This document shows, piece by piece, positions 22,266 to 33,480 of a stretch of 64,000 bases of DNA. The DNA is taken from NCBI GenBank assembly GCA_949318235.1, contig OX439133.1:815572-879571 (forward strand), written 5' to 3'. This stretch comes from Ecdyonurus torrentis (lineage: Eukaryota > Arthropoda > Insecta > Ephemeroptera > Heptageniidae). Below the pieces are notes generated by a model, which saw nothing but the letters and a program-made list of their open reading frames with translations, ran no database searches and had not been told where the DNA came from. Both the position numbers and the translations under genes were made by a program. Each line of letters begins with the position of its first letter. The stretch's first letter is position 1.

Positions 22266-23309
22266 ATCATAATTTATTATTTCATTGAATGTATAGCTAA
22301 TATGTAGCAGCAATTACGAAGCAATTCTTTCGTGCGTTTCCAAACTCTACTTTTGATGACAAAATGCATTATAAGAAAGTAGCCCTCTAGTATTTTGTCT
22401 TTATTGAGTACAGATGATTTGGTCCCCCACTCTGGACCCAAGTTGATGTTAGATGAAGTATATTGCAATCCTCCTATAGCAGTAAATATCTTACAATCAC
22501 CCTATAACAGTAAATATGTGACTTGACAATAATATACTTTGCTCCCCCTTTGTATTCTGTATCACATGGTCAACTACTTTATATACTTATAGCACTTATT
22601 GCAATTTTCAATATCATTCAATTGCATTCCTTGCTTTTTAATTTCGCTAAGCAAAAAGGGGGAAATACGAAAAGTAAATGATGCAGAAAAATGAGGGGGC
22701 TTAAAATTGTCATGAATAAAAAATAGATCTTGATATAATTTTTTAAATTTGGCACCTAAATTTTGTTTCTAGTTTTTTGACAAATATAGTTTTATGTCCT
22801 TTTTTTTTCTTTTTGTTCTTTTTTATTATACCTTTTTCCTTTTTTTTTTTTTTTTTTTTTTACTATATTTAATACATAACGTTACCTTAATTTTAGTGGA
22901 TTGATTCCTAATTAAATCTCTTTAACATTCGATTATGTAAAACGTTAGAGATGCATCAAATACCGTAAAAAAGTTAACTCGTGATAGTAAAAAGTAGCTA
23001 AAATGCCGAATTTTCATAAAATTGCTTATTTGAGGAAATGAGCGAGCACGCAATATCCTATAGGCTAACTAAGGAGGGCTTGCTCCATATATAGTCTGGA
23101 CAAGGGATAACACACGTCCCCCCCCCACCCCCCTCTGTACTATCAAACAAGGGGATATCACTTGCTAGGTTTCACCCCCATACCTTGCTACACTGAGAGA
23201 TAAGCTACATTTGTGCAGGTAAATAAGAAAGCCATACATATAATAAATGCTCAATAAAATCATTATTATTACATCACATGTGAAGTGCGTCATGTAATAT
23301 GATTGCACA
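22266..23309. other. AT-rich DNA, nothing recognised
   Basis: A C-rich run (CCCCCCCCCCACCCCCC) at about 23117-23135, T homopolymers at about 22798 and 22840-22860, and a small direct repeat of CCTATARCAGTAAATAT at about 22473 and 22499. No gene. Confidence 0.5.
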
Positions 23310-23578
23310 CAAAACTGATGACAATTTTTACCACAATGCAAATGTGGCTCCACAAGAGAGCATCAAAATACTATAATGTATTTTGTGTCATTATTTCTAT
23401 TTATGACGTCAGAAACATGCAAAAATTAGTATGATAATGTTGTACGGGTTGCATAAATTGATGTTTTGTGATCACTGCTATACAGTTGGATTTTGAGACA
23501 GAATAAAAATATTTAAGTAAATCCCATCAAGTGTTTTGTCATGCAAATGTGAAATGTTTTCTTCTGGTCTATACCATT
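23310..23578 (+). mobile_element. Family B TIR element, left-truncated
   Basis: From AAAACTGATGACAATTTTTA through CRE palindrome 23404 (TTATGACGTCAGAAACATG), GTTGTACGGGTTGCATAA, GATCACTGCTA, CCCATCAAGTGTTTTGTCAT, to CTTCTGGTCTATACC. It lacks the first about 60 bp. The last bases of the TIR are changed. Confidence 0.75.
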
Positions 23579-23584
23579 ACGAAT

Positions 23585-23735
23585 TGGCGCTAAAATTCGA
23601 ATTTATAAATTTAAATGATATATTTTTAAAAGTATAATTACTTAAATATTTGTTCATGTTTTCATATGTTTGACTTAACTAAAATTTTAATTAACATTTC
23701 ATCTTTACTTGATGTTAATTTTATATTTGACGAGC
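23585..23735 (+). repeat. Family I dispersed repeat copy
   Basis: ATTGGCGCTAAAATTCGAAT, then AACATTTCATCTTTACTTG and ATGTTAATTTTATATTTGAC. The same blocks in the same order are at 33292-33480, and the right part is at 56396-56530. Confidence 0.65.
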
Positions 23736-24028
23736 GAGATATCAGCCGCAGTCACCTGGCTAAACATGAACCACCTACACGTGTGTTTTCTCCGTGTAGC
23801 ATTGTGAGAACATTTTTATATGTTAGCCATACGCTCGCTTCATTTCCGTTCTTTGCCAGACTTTAGCATCACTAAGCACTTTTATAAAACTATAAAAATG
23901 TTATGGCAAAAAATATTTTATTATTGAGTCCCTCCATTTTTATTGCGAGTTTGATTTATGGCTTGTTATAATATACCATTTGCTATTGAAATGTCGCGAA
24001 TTATCGTCTTCTCTCTTTCTTTCTTTTT

Positions 24029-24058
24029 TGTCTCTCTCTCTCTGTCTCTCTCTCTCTA

Positions 24059-24145
<87 letters not shown>
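24029..24145. repeat. (CT)n microsatellite, ~115 bp
   Basis: Imperfect at its left (TCTGTCTC, CTATCTATC), then perfect. Open frames through it are repeat readings. Confidence 0.95.
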
Positions 24146-24151
<6 letters not shown>

Positions 24152-24243
24152 AGAGATTCTTTATAAAATTCAAAAAATCGTTGAACATCGGAAAAGGATT
24201 GCATTCAAAAGCCTCAAATAAAAAAAAAGAAGAAAAAACTCCT

Positions 24244-24350
24244 ACTTTGTGACGTCATAGTGACAGCTACCTATAATAAAAATTTGAGGACCTGTGACCA
24301 TCAGATATAAGAGAGAAATTATTGAAATTAAACAGTGGGACTTATGGTCC
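24244..24350 (+). repeat. Family D copy preceded by CRE palindrome
   Basis: CTTTGTGACGTCATAGTGAC leads into ACAGCTACCTATAATAAAA, GGACCTGTGACCATCAG, GAGAGAAATTATTGAAATTA. The copy at 31362-31455 also starts with a CTTCGTGACGTCAT stretch, so the CRE belongs to this subfamily. Confidence 0.7.
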
Positions 24351-24955
24351 ATGAGCGTGGAAACACGCGAGTTGTGACGTCATAAACCCGCATCTGCCAT
24401 TCGTGAATGTAAAATATATTAATGACTTCGGTCAAATCAACGTTGGTATTTATGTTATGAAATTAGACAAGTTTTTTGTTCAGTGTTCTAAGTCTTCAAA
24501 TTTTGTTACACACGTGTTGAAATAATCCTCCTTTAGTATATCACTTCAAAAAACAATAAATAAAAATTTAAAAAAAAAAAAAAAAGTTTAAAACTTTTAG
24601 TCCAATTGCCTTATACCTCAGTTGAAAACTCAGAAAGTAATTAAATTTGTGTACATAATTTTATTTGTGCTCTTACTTCAAAGGGCGGCACAATTATTTA
24701 AGTATTCATCTGTTTCTATATAAAGTCTGCTATTGCAAAGGATGTTAGGTTATAACTTTGCTTTTAAAGTAAATACTCTCCAGCTACCATTTATAATTAT
24801 AGTCAATATTAAAATTATTATTTTTATTTCCGAAGTAATTTCTCGCATTTTTGTTCATATTATTTAATATACGTTCAATTTTAAATAAAACACATATTGT
24901 GCATTTTTTTTTTTTTTTTTTTGCAGTTTATTAACTTTTTTAGTTACAAATTTAC

Positions 24956-25006
<51 letters not shown>

Positions 25007-25231
25007 TTGATAAACTTACTCATTTATTTACACATTACTTACTTATTTCTTCTTTTTCCCCATAGCATAATGTATAACATGAATCTCAAATTCTATTATA
25101 CAAAACCCAAAATGTAGGTTAAATTTACCCAAACTTACTCTCAACTGTAAAATTACTATATACAAAGAAAAAGAAAAGGCATATTTAATGCATTTGTTGA
25201 TCAATAGGTGACCACTGGCTTCTATTTTTTG
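24351..25231. other. AT-rich DNA with (TTTA)n
   Basis: Second CRE palindrome near 24374. (TTTA)n at about 24956-25009 and a T-run at about 24906. No gene recognised. Confidence 0.55.
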
Positions 25232-25266
25232 CACTACCTGTCAAGCTACTTCACCTGTAATTATTA
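25232..25266 (-). repeat. Single family C minisatellite unit
   Basis: GCACTACCTGTCAAGCTACT followed by TCACCTGTAATTAT is one diverged 39-bp unit on the minus strand, without array. Confidence 0.6.
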
Positions 25267-25369
25267 TTTTTAACCTAATTATTATAACAAGAGCGGCAGT
25301 TATTTTTAAAAATGAAAAAAAAAAGAAAAAAAAAGAGTGGGGGGGGTGCTACATTTAAATTATTATATT

Positions 25370-25535
25370 TTGAAGTTTTAGGCCAATAAAGAGCCCATGT
25401 CAATTTTAATAATTAATTTCCCTCTCATCTGATGGTGAAAATGTTATCATAGGTAGCTGTTTCTGTTAACTTTCAAATGTCATCATAAAATTTGGCAGTT
25501 TTATTTTTTAATGTATACAAGGCATCTATAATATA
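25370..25535 (-). repeat. Family D dispersed repeat copy
   Basis: GTTTTAGGCCAATAAAGAGC, then CTCATCTGATGGTGAAAATG, TTATCATAGGTAGCTGTTTC, ACTTTCAAATGTCATCATAA: the D core on the minus strand. Confidence 0.75.
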
Positions 25536-25871
25536 CAACACTTACCGAAGTCACTAGTATATTGTATTTTCAGTGTACATGCCTAAGTAGCAGATTGTTT
25601 TGCCAGTGTACATGCCTAAATATAGTCCAACATTTAAAAGTTGTGCGCCAACAGTCAATGTAAACAAAGCAGCCAAGCACTTTACATGTTTATTTTTGCT
25701 CCCTAAGGGCGACATCCAATAAAAATTCCAACACGCAACACACGCTTTCCAAACTAACAAAAATCGAACTCTGGCTCATTTATAATTTATCATAATTAAT
25801 AACATTTCTACCCAACTGCATATGGATTTTATCTAACACAATTACCATAATTTAAGCCACTTTTATCATTG

Positions 25872-26025
25872 TCAGTGCAGTTGTATAGTCTTGCGCTTTG
25901 TCGCCATGTTTGTGGTACCTAATACATTGTCCAGCATAGGGGAAACATACACTTGTCGCAAAAATAAAAGCCTATTTCGAGAGTAAGCATTTTCTCTCAA
26001 ATTCTTATGGTTTATGTAGACATTA
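25872..26025 (-). repeat. Family J copy
   Basis: Minus-strand ATTAGGTACCACAAACATGG and CGACAAAGCGCAAG match 1915-1950. The adjacent TTGTCGCAAAAATAAAAGCC region and GAGAGTAAGC correspond, inverted and diverged, to 1861-1900. Confidence 0.55.
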
Positions 26026-26041
26026 TTAAAACCGTTTTCTC

Positions 26042-26044
<3 letters not shown>

Positions 26045-26078
<34 letters not shown>
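26045..26078. repeat. Poly-A tract
   Basis: About 33 A. Confidence 0.9.
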
Positions 26079-26079
<1 letters not shown>

Positions 26080-27264
26080 TTGAACCAAATTGCAGTATTT
26101 GATCGAGCTGATATCCAATTGATATATTTTGGTGGTCCCCATGCCAACGCTTATATACTGCGCTGTTTTTTGTTTTAGAGGTGATAATTAGGGGGAGGGG
26201 GAGGGAGTTATGATTTGTTGACATGTCACTTGGATTATATCAGACAAATTAAAGGGGGAGTGGAGGAAACATTGCATGCGCCTGCATTGGAAATACTTTT
26301 AATAAATATTTTTTATTATCATTATGGTTTTGTATTGTATTTATTTGTATTTCGTTTTATAAATATTATATTTTTAAAATATAAATATTTAAATCAATAA
26401 ATAGTTGATCTATTTTTTTTTATAATATATGTTTATTTTTTATTTATTTATTTTTATTTATTTATTTATTATTATTATTATTATTTATTTATTTTTTATT
26501 TTTTATTTTATTTTATTTTTATTTTTTTTTTGCAATTGAAAATATTTGTACCTATAGAAATGCATTATTTGTAACTATGATTAGAGCAAATTAATGGAGA
26601 TATTTAGTAATAATAATAATATTAAACGTAAAATGTATAATAGCAAAATAATAAAATTTAACAAAAAAAACAAAAAAAAAAAGATAAAAAGCTAAATAAT
26701 GTGTTTTATTTGAAATTAAAAGTATTTCATCAAAAATGTTTAATTTTCTATTTTGCATTTCCTCAAATCACATTTTATTGTTTTCTCTTCTTATTCACGT
26801 ATAATTTAAGACAAAACTTGTGGATATCATGCGTATGTATATCATAACAGTAATAATGACCCTTGCAGGTCATACATGAACCGAATGACCCTTGCCAGTG
26901 AAAAATTGTATACTCTGATTATATTTAATTGCATTAATTGGATAAAATGCAAATCTTAAATTTATAAATAAATTTTATAAATAAAAAATAAAAAATCTTG
27001 CCTAAAAACATTAAAAACAGCAAATTATAAATAAAATTTACACCTAGTAAAAAGTGTTCCAATTTGCAGCACTTTTTTCTTTCTTTCTTGTCATATTATG
27101 TTGTGCACGGTAGATAATGTAAGTTTTTAGTGCTGGCCATAAAGGCAAAATAAACAAGGCTATAATTAAGGCTTATATTCGGCGTACTTTGCTTGCCTAC
27201 ATAAACCACACTAAACCATACATACACTAACAAAACTACGGTCTAATGACTTAATAGCGACGAG
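26079..27264. other. AT-rich DNA, nothing recognised
   Basis: Degenerate (TTTA)n/(TTA)n at about 26430-26530; otherwise unremarkable. No gene. Confidence 0.55.
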
Positions 27265-27561
27265 TGCCCATGTGCACATGACGTCATATTTAATGCGCTT
27301 GGACGCCATGTTCAATCAATTAATAACATTGCTCAGCAAAGCATAGAACAAACTTGTTTTTTTATTTTTTATTTTTTTTTTTTATTAGTTATTATTATTA
27401 TTATATATAATTATATATATATTTTTTTTTTTTTTAGATACTAATTCATCCTCATCAGCATCAGTGCTCTCAAAAATATTGGCTATATTAGTATATTTAA
27501 ACTGGCACAATATGTCATTTTCCATGCTATTTAGTGCCCACATATGGCGTTTACATGAATG
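27265..27561 (+). mobile_element. Family A MITE, diverged
   Basis: TGTGCACATGACGTCATATT, AATGCGCTTGGACGCCATG, ATAACATTGCTCAGC, a T/A-rich expansion at 27355-27435, ACTGGCACAATATGTCATTT, and a right end CATGAATGC. Outer termini have lost the GGGTG signature. Confidence 0.7.
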
Positions 27562-27643
27562 CTTCCTATATATCCGCTATATAGGATATATCTTCTATAT
27601 CTTCATATCTTTTATATCCTATAATATGTACCATATTTCACTA

Positions 27644-27957
27644 TATAGGGTGTATACATTCATGTTAAAGTCGACGCCATGTTAGATAACTAAACAACAT
27701 TGGAGACATAGAAAAATAACCCATTTTGCCAGTTTAAAACCACTATGCAATATTTTTGAGAGCATTGATATTGTAAATATGTTGAATTAGTATCTCAAGT
27801 ATGTGAGAAAAATAACAATAACAAAAAATTAACAGGTTTTCCAAAGAAAATTGACTATATATATAATAAAGTTTGTCCTATGCTGTACAATGTTATTCAC
27901 TACTCCAGTATGGCCTCCAAGCGCATTAAATATGACGTCATGCGCATACACCCTATA
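27644..27957 (-). mobile_element. Family A MITE, full length
   Basis: Flanked by TATA on both sides (27644 and 27954-27957). Ends GGGTGTATACATTCATG and GCGCATACACCC are intact; CRE palindrome at 27933; GAGAGCATTGATATTG in the middle. It lies head-to-head with the copy at 27265. Confidence 0.87.
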
Positions 27958-28575
27958 GTAACCATACAGTATATGATAATGAGCAAACATTCTCTGGTAG
28001 CGAATAAAATATCCAAAATAAATATTTTGACTTTTGTATAATTTTCGGCAATCCAAGAATGAATGTTTCGAGACGAAGTTCAGATTTAACCCCAGTAGCA
28101 GTTAGTTTTCAGGGTGTAGGCTCAAAGTGTGTACTATTTTAAGCATGTAAACAAACAGTGAAAATAATTTGAGAGCCATCAAGTGGAATGTGCAAAGTAA
28201 AAATTAATTTGTTGTTGCAAAAACTTTATGACAATTAAAACTAAATCATGGCAAATTTAATTAAAATTAATCGACACTATAAACTCATGCTACATGTTCA
28301 AAAAATATGCAGATTTTATTTTTATAGTGCTCTTTTATTTAACTATATTGCATTCTTTCTTTAAATATATTAAATTTATTAACTAGTTTTTGTAACATAA
28401 AAATAAGTTGTTTTTTTAAATGCATTAAATTTTCTATTAATTAACTTTTTTTTATTATTATTATTATTTTACATTATTACAGCAATTCGTAAAAAAAAAT
28501 TATATATAATTAAATTTTTATTTTTAATAATATTTTTTTATGTGTGTGTGTGTTAAAAGACCGTTTTATAGTTTT

Positions 28576-28627
<52 letters not shown>

Positions 28628-28861
28628 AGCTTAACTCAATTATATACATACATACACAATAGACAAAACTTTTAAAATCGATTTTTTTTTCTTCCGTATA
28701 TTTTTAAGTTTGTGATGCAGACAAAAAGTGAGTAAAATTTTGAGTAGTTGCGACGGTGACATACAAAAATTGCTCTCTAGCACATCAACTTGGCCAAAGA
28801 AAAAAAAAGTTTGGTAATCCACAAGCTTTAGGACAATCTGTCGCAGCCTCTGCAACTTTTG

Positions 28862-28863
<2 letters not shown>
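27958..28863. other. AT-rich DNA, nothing recognised
   Basis: Poly-A at 28579-28622 and a (TG)n run of six at about 28541. No gene recognised. Confidence 0.55.
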
Positions 28864-28930
<67 letters not shown>

Positions 28931-28975
28931 GTCTCTCTCTCTCTTACTCTCTCTCTCTCACTCTCTCTAAAGTGC
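28864..28975. repeat. (CT)n microsatellite, ~110 bp
   Basis: Near perfect, with interruptions at the right end. Confidence 0.95.
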
Positions 28976-29162
28976 GAAAAGTCGCGACGTTATTAACCGC
29001 AGGCTTCCAACAATAAAGCTGGCTTGTAACAACAAAAGTTTGACCAATATCTAAGACGTGAGCTGACCAATTTATTAAAAATATCCTCGCCACTTCTCGG
29101 GCTTCAAAAACATTAAGTTGATCTCTAATTGCTAACTCCATCACACTCAAGAGTCGAGCAAT
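28976..29162 (-). other. Low-copy segment with coding-like minus frame
   Basis: The minus strand from about 29162 to the (CT)n edge reads without stops for about 60 codons, with a balanced amino-acid composition unlike the other AT-driven frames (for example MELAIRDQLNVFEAREVARI). An in-frame stop lies a few codons upstream, and no clear splice acceptor was seen. I do not recognise a family. It may be a stray exon, a decayed element, or chance. Confidence 0.2.
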
Positions 29163-29294
29163 ACGTGATCAATATGATAATCAAACAATATCACATAATT
29201 TGTGCTAGATTCACTAAAAATATCATAGTAAATCAGATACTGCAAAAGTTATTTAAAAAATTGTAAAGTAAAACAAATTTGAACTTTTGCACAG

Positions 29295-29460
29295 TGCACA
29301 TTAGAAGGTATATTTCCTAAAATGTAAAAAAATTAAGGGTCACCATGCTAGATTTTAAGTTACGATTTTTTTTCTTTTTTTTTTATGTTAATTTTAATAA
29401 TTATTTTCTCTTGTATCTGATGGTCCCAGGTTCTGAAAATTTGTATCAAAATAGATATAT
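29295..29460 (-). repeat. Family D dispersed repeat copy
   Basis: ACATTAGAAGGTATATTTCC, AAGGGTCACCATGCTAGATT, TTCTCTTGTATCTGATGGTC: D core and distal part on the minus strand, as at 56920-57150. Confidence 0.65.
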
Positions 29461-29619
29461 AGCATTTATAGCATAAGTAACATTTATATGTTTTACGTGA
29501 AAACAGAAAAACTTGTAGAAAGCAAGCGTGCAGTCTTACAATTTGATATCAAATACATACATAAACATAGTCGGCAAATATTAATTAATTTTCATTGAAA
29601 TGTTGTTATTTCTATATAG

Positions 29620-29733
<114 letters not shown>

Positions 29734-29810
29734 GTATTTCAATTATACTTATCTAAACTTACCACCCCCCCTCTCTGTCTCCCGAGACAAAACTAAAGTT
29801 AAAGTAAAAT

Positions 29811-29844
29811 CCCCCACCCCCCTACCCACTAACCCCCTCCCCCT
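29811..29844 (-). other. G-quadruplex-capable C-rich tract
   Basis: CCCCCACCCCCCTACCC then ACTAACCCCCTCCCCC gives at least four G-runs of three or more on the minus strand with short loops. Confidence 0.6.
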
Positions 29845-30046
29845 GCTCAATAAACACAATAATATTTTCGTGTCATTAAATCCCGCCGTAATTACAAGCG
29901 ATACGTTAACAATGGTTGCTCGATATTTATTGAAGTGTCGAATACAGTAGCTTAATTATCCATCTACCAAATATACAACATCTGTTCTGCATCAATATTA
30001 GAGGGAGGGACGCTACACTAACAAAACTATTACCTACACTAGAAAT

Positions 30047-30186
30047 CACGTAAGGATGTGGGCGATTTATCGATTTCCTCTGGGCAGCCAATAGATGCTC
30101 TAGCTTTCAAGGTCACTAGGAGGTGGGGTAATGTTAACTAGATGGAGAGTTTTTAGGCGTTCTCTTATTGGTCACATCCTTACGTG
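30047..30186. mobile_element. Foldback element with 14-bp perfect TIR
   Basis: CACGTAAGGATGTG at 30047-30060 is an exact reverse complement of CACATCCTTACGTG at 30173-30186. The interior (about 112 bp) is more GC-rich than the flanks. It sits just left of the family A copy at 30211. Only one copy is seen in the window. Confidence 0.65.
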
Positions 30187-30210
30187 GTGCGGACTGTAGT
30201 CACCACGTAT

Positions 30211-30514
30211 TATATTGTATGCGCATGACGTCATAGTTAATACGCTTGGTGGCCATACTAGAGTAGTAAATAACATTGGTGAGCATAGGACAAACTTCGT
30301 TTTAGGCAATTTTCTTTGGGAAATCAGTAAAAAAAATTGTTATTATTTTTCTCACATACTTGAGATACTAATTCAACATATTTACAACATCAATGCTCTC
30401 AAAAATATTGCAAAGTGTTTTTAAACTGGCAAAATTAGTTATTTTCCTATGCCACCCATGTTATTAAGTGCTCCAACATGGCGTCGACTTTAACATGAAT
30501 GCACAGAGTCTATA
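30211..30514 (+). mobile_element. Family A MITE, full length
   Basis: Left end is diverged (TATATTGTATGCGCATGACG), CRE at 30226, GGCAATTTTCTTTGGGAAAT, AATGCTCTCAAAAATATTGC, CCCATGTTATTAAGTGCTCC, right end CATGAATGCACAGAGTCTATA. Confidence 0.82.
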
Positions 30515-30667
30515 TGTGAGAATAATATTAACAACAACATAACTTCCTTATTTTTCAAAGTAAATATATCTAAAACCACGGTTATCCTATATTGAGCAAT
30601 GTTATTCATTATACTCCAGTATGGCGTCGAAGCGCATTCAGCATGATGTCATACGCATACACCCTAT
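30515..30667 (-). mobile_element. Family A, half element in opposite orientation
   Basis: Begins inside the element (GTGAGAATAATATTAACAAC) and runs to an intact end (GCATACACCCTAT). GTCCAAGCGC is replaced by GTCGAAGCGC, and the CRE is mutated (TGATGTCA). It directly follows the full copy, as also seen at 49755-50219. Confidence 0.78.
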
Positions 30668-31361
30668 TAAGTTTGTTATTAAGTTCACCAAAATGAGCAG
30701 ACGTCTATTTTTTGAGTGTACCACTATTTCAATACTGGAGCGTGAAATTTGGGAAGCAAAGTTTCAATTTTCAATCATATTTAGGGAAGAGAATATAATT
30801 AAAAATTTCCTTACTTTTGTCAATACATTGCATTCGATAGGGGATTACATTTATCAATTACCTTGAGAGGGTTGCTCGCTATTATAATTACGATTGCAAA
30901 GTCTATAATAATGAAATGTTGCCATCATAAATATTGTGTTTGCCAGGCAATATTAGTGAGTGTTTCGGACATCATTAAATACAATTAATTGCAAGAGCAA
31001 TTTCAAGTTGGGAGAAATGTTTTGAAATTTAAACTTTTAATGTTATTACCAATATAACTATTACTTTATCACTTCAACCTTTTGTATTGTAATTTTACGT
31101 ATTTTGCTTTCCTTTTTTTTTTTTTTTTTTTTTTTTCAAAATATTTTTCTTTACTCTGTTTTTATTTTCATTTTTAATTGTTTGTTTATTTGTTTACTAA
31201 TTGATTGATTGGTTCATTGATTGGTTGATCGATTGTTCGATCCATTGATTGATTTAAATTTAAATTTTATGCATTTTCAGCTCTTAAAATATCTAGTTTA
31301 TTTATTTCCCCAGTTGAAAGGCTCAAAAATTTTGCAATTCAAGAGTCAACCCTCTACTTCG
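30668..31361. other. AT-rich DNA with degenerate (ATTG)n
   Basis: ATTGATTGGTTC-type repeats at about 31195-31255 and a T-run at about 31113-31136. No gene. Confidence 0.55.
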
Positions 31362-31455
31362 TGACGTCATTTTCAAGTCGATGGTAACAGCAACCTATGA
31401 TAAAAATTGGAGCACCTGTGACAATCAAACGAGAGAAATATTGAAATTAAAATGT
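31362..31455 (+). repeat. Family D copy preceded by CRE palindrome
   Basis: CTTCGTGACGTCATTTTC, GGTAACAGCAACCTATGAT, CACCTGTGACAATCAAACG, AGAAATATTGAAATTAA. Same CRE-led subfamily as 24244. Confidence 0.65.
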
Positions 31456-32549
31456 GGACTCATGATAGTAAAATATGAAATTTTCTTAAATAAGAAAATA
31501 ACTTTTAATATGAAATTTTACATTGATTTTTTTAGCTATTTCTTATAATATCACTCCATATAATAGTTTAATACATCTTTAGTTTCCCAGTTTCAAACCA
31601 ATCAAGTTACTTCCATTCAAAATTTTAATCTCTCATGTTATTTTAATATTACAAAAATTTACACTTTTGTATACAAATTTAAAAACTAAATTCTTAAAGA
31701 ATAATAAAATATTTTTAACTTTTTTTATATTTTATTTCTCCTTTCAATTCTACACTAAAAAAAAAAGAAGCTCGTAATAAAAACCAGAACTATTTTTCAA
31801 ATAAAACTAACATTCGAATTTTTAAATAAAATTCCACACAAACTAATCGAACCTTAAAATATCGCCCACTGGCCTAAGTGAATCCCCTCATTAGGTAACC
31901 GATTATTTAAATAAATCGTCTTAATTTCTCTTTTCATATTTGAGTAGTCGTGTTTCCACATGTAAGACATAAAAAGTACGACATTAAAACTGACGTAACA
32001 AATAAATAAATAAAACTACAAATAAAACATCTCACTTTATGACAAACATTTTATGGACTTCATCCCCTTTAAGTTAACTTCTTGTTCAACATTTACAAGC
32101 CAAGATTTTATTTCTTTTAAAACAGGATTAAAACATTTTTCAACTTTACTTTCATTCAGAATTATTTTTTTATATAATTATTTAAAATTACAATTTATAG
32201 TTTTATTTAAGTATCAATAAAATTAATAATTTTTCTTAAATTTAATTGCTCCTTTTTTAAATATTAAAAATATTAATAGTTCTATTTTTTTAAGTTTTTT
32301 TTTTTTTTTTTGCTTTTAACGACATATTTGTAGAATAATCACAAAGATATAAATTTAGAAACAGGGTACTCTCTCTCTCTCTCTTTTTAATTTTTTTTTT
32401 TTTAAGAATCAGATTTAAAATAAAAAAAATTAGAAAGAATTCGAATATTAAAAAAAAAAAATGAAATGGAAATCAACGTCAACTACTCGAAATTAAAATT
32501 AAAATTTGTCTGTTTTAAAACTAAGAATTATATACATTTCTTGAATGGG
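31456..32549. other. AT-rich DNA, nothing recognised
   Basis: Homopolymer patches and a short CTCTCTCTCTCTCT at about 32369. No gene. Confidence 0.55.
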
Positions 32550-32650
32550 AGTTACATTTCAGCGTGTTTTTGAGAAAACTAGTGCACGTAAATTAAAAAA
32601 AAAATCTTATTGAAGAATATACTATAGTAGAAATACTTTTGCGTGTTTTT
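32550..32650 (-). repeat. Family H fragment
   Basis: GTGTTTTTGAGAAAACTAGT and ATACTTTTGCGTGTTTTT match the family H core on the minus strand. Confidence 0.5.
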
Positions 32651-33291
32651 ATGTTTTTTTTTTATTATTATTTATTTATTTATTTTATTTTTTTTTTTTT
32701 TTGCTATTATCAGTTATTAGTAAAATTGCATACAAATCTTAGTGACGACTCAAAACAACTCCCGATCAGTGACTTGTACAAACAATATTTGTCAGCTAAG
32801 TGTATTAGAAGTCAATTAGAAGATGGACGGCAATGTCTGAGGCAAGCAAAGATTTGACAGCACTTTTGTGTCACTCACACATTTTTCTGCTCTTTTTGCT
32901 GCACACTTTTTACTTGGCTTAAAATGTACGTCAGCACTATTAGGATCTTTAGATATCTGCAACGATCGCAGCTTTACCTGATAGATATATCAGAACATCT
33001 GTGTATCGACAGGTCAGTTTTTCTATACTATTCTATACTAATAAAGAGGTGACCACAACTTGGTGCGCAAACAGTCAAAACAGGAATTTTATTGTCACTT
33101 TAATTATTTATATACGTTACTTATAACATGCAAAACAATTTCTATAATCTGTGAGTAAAATTGAAATGAATTTTGTTTAAAAAAACAAAAAACCAACAAA
33201 AAACAAACAAACAAACAAACAAACAAAAAAAAAGAAAGTAAAAAGTTTTTAATTTAACATTATTAAAAGAGATTCTACTTTGATTTAAAAA
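32651..33291. other. AT-rich DNA with (CAAA)n
   Basis: (AAAC)n at about 33199-33225. A 40-codon non-low-complexity tail of an open frame (about 32740-32857, plus) has no recognisable domain. Confidence 0.5.
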
Positions 33292-33480
33292 ATTGGCGCT
33301 AAAATGTGATTCCCACATTTCCATAATTATCTTTGCAGTGTAATAACTTTAATATTTGCTACATGTGCTTTACATAACTAAACCATTGAATATACTCTAA
33401 ATTCAATAGCTTTTACTTTTATTAGGTAACATTTCATCTTTACTTGATGTTAATATTATATTTGACGACTTTGTCACATA
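33292..33480 (+). repeat. Family I dispersed repeat copy
   Basis: ATTGGCGCTAAAATGTGATT, TAATAACTTTAATATTTGC, AACATTTCATCTTTACTTG, ATATTTGACGAC. It runs directly into the LINE remnant. Confidence 0.6.
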
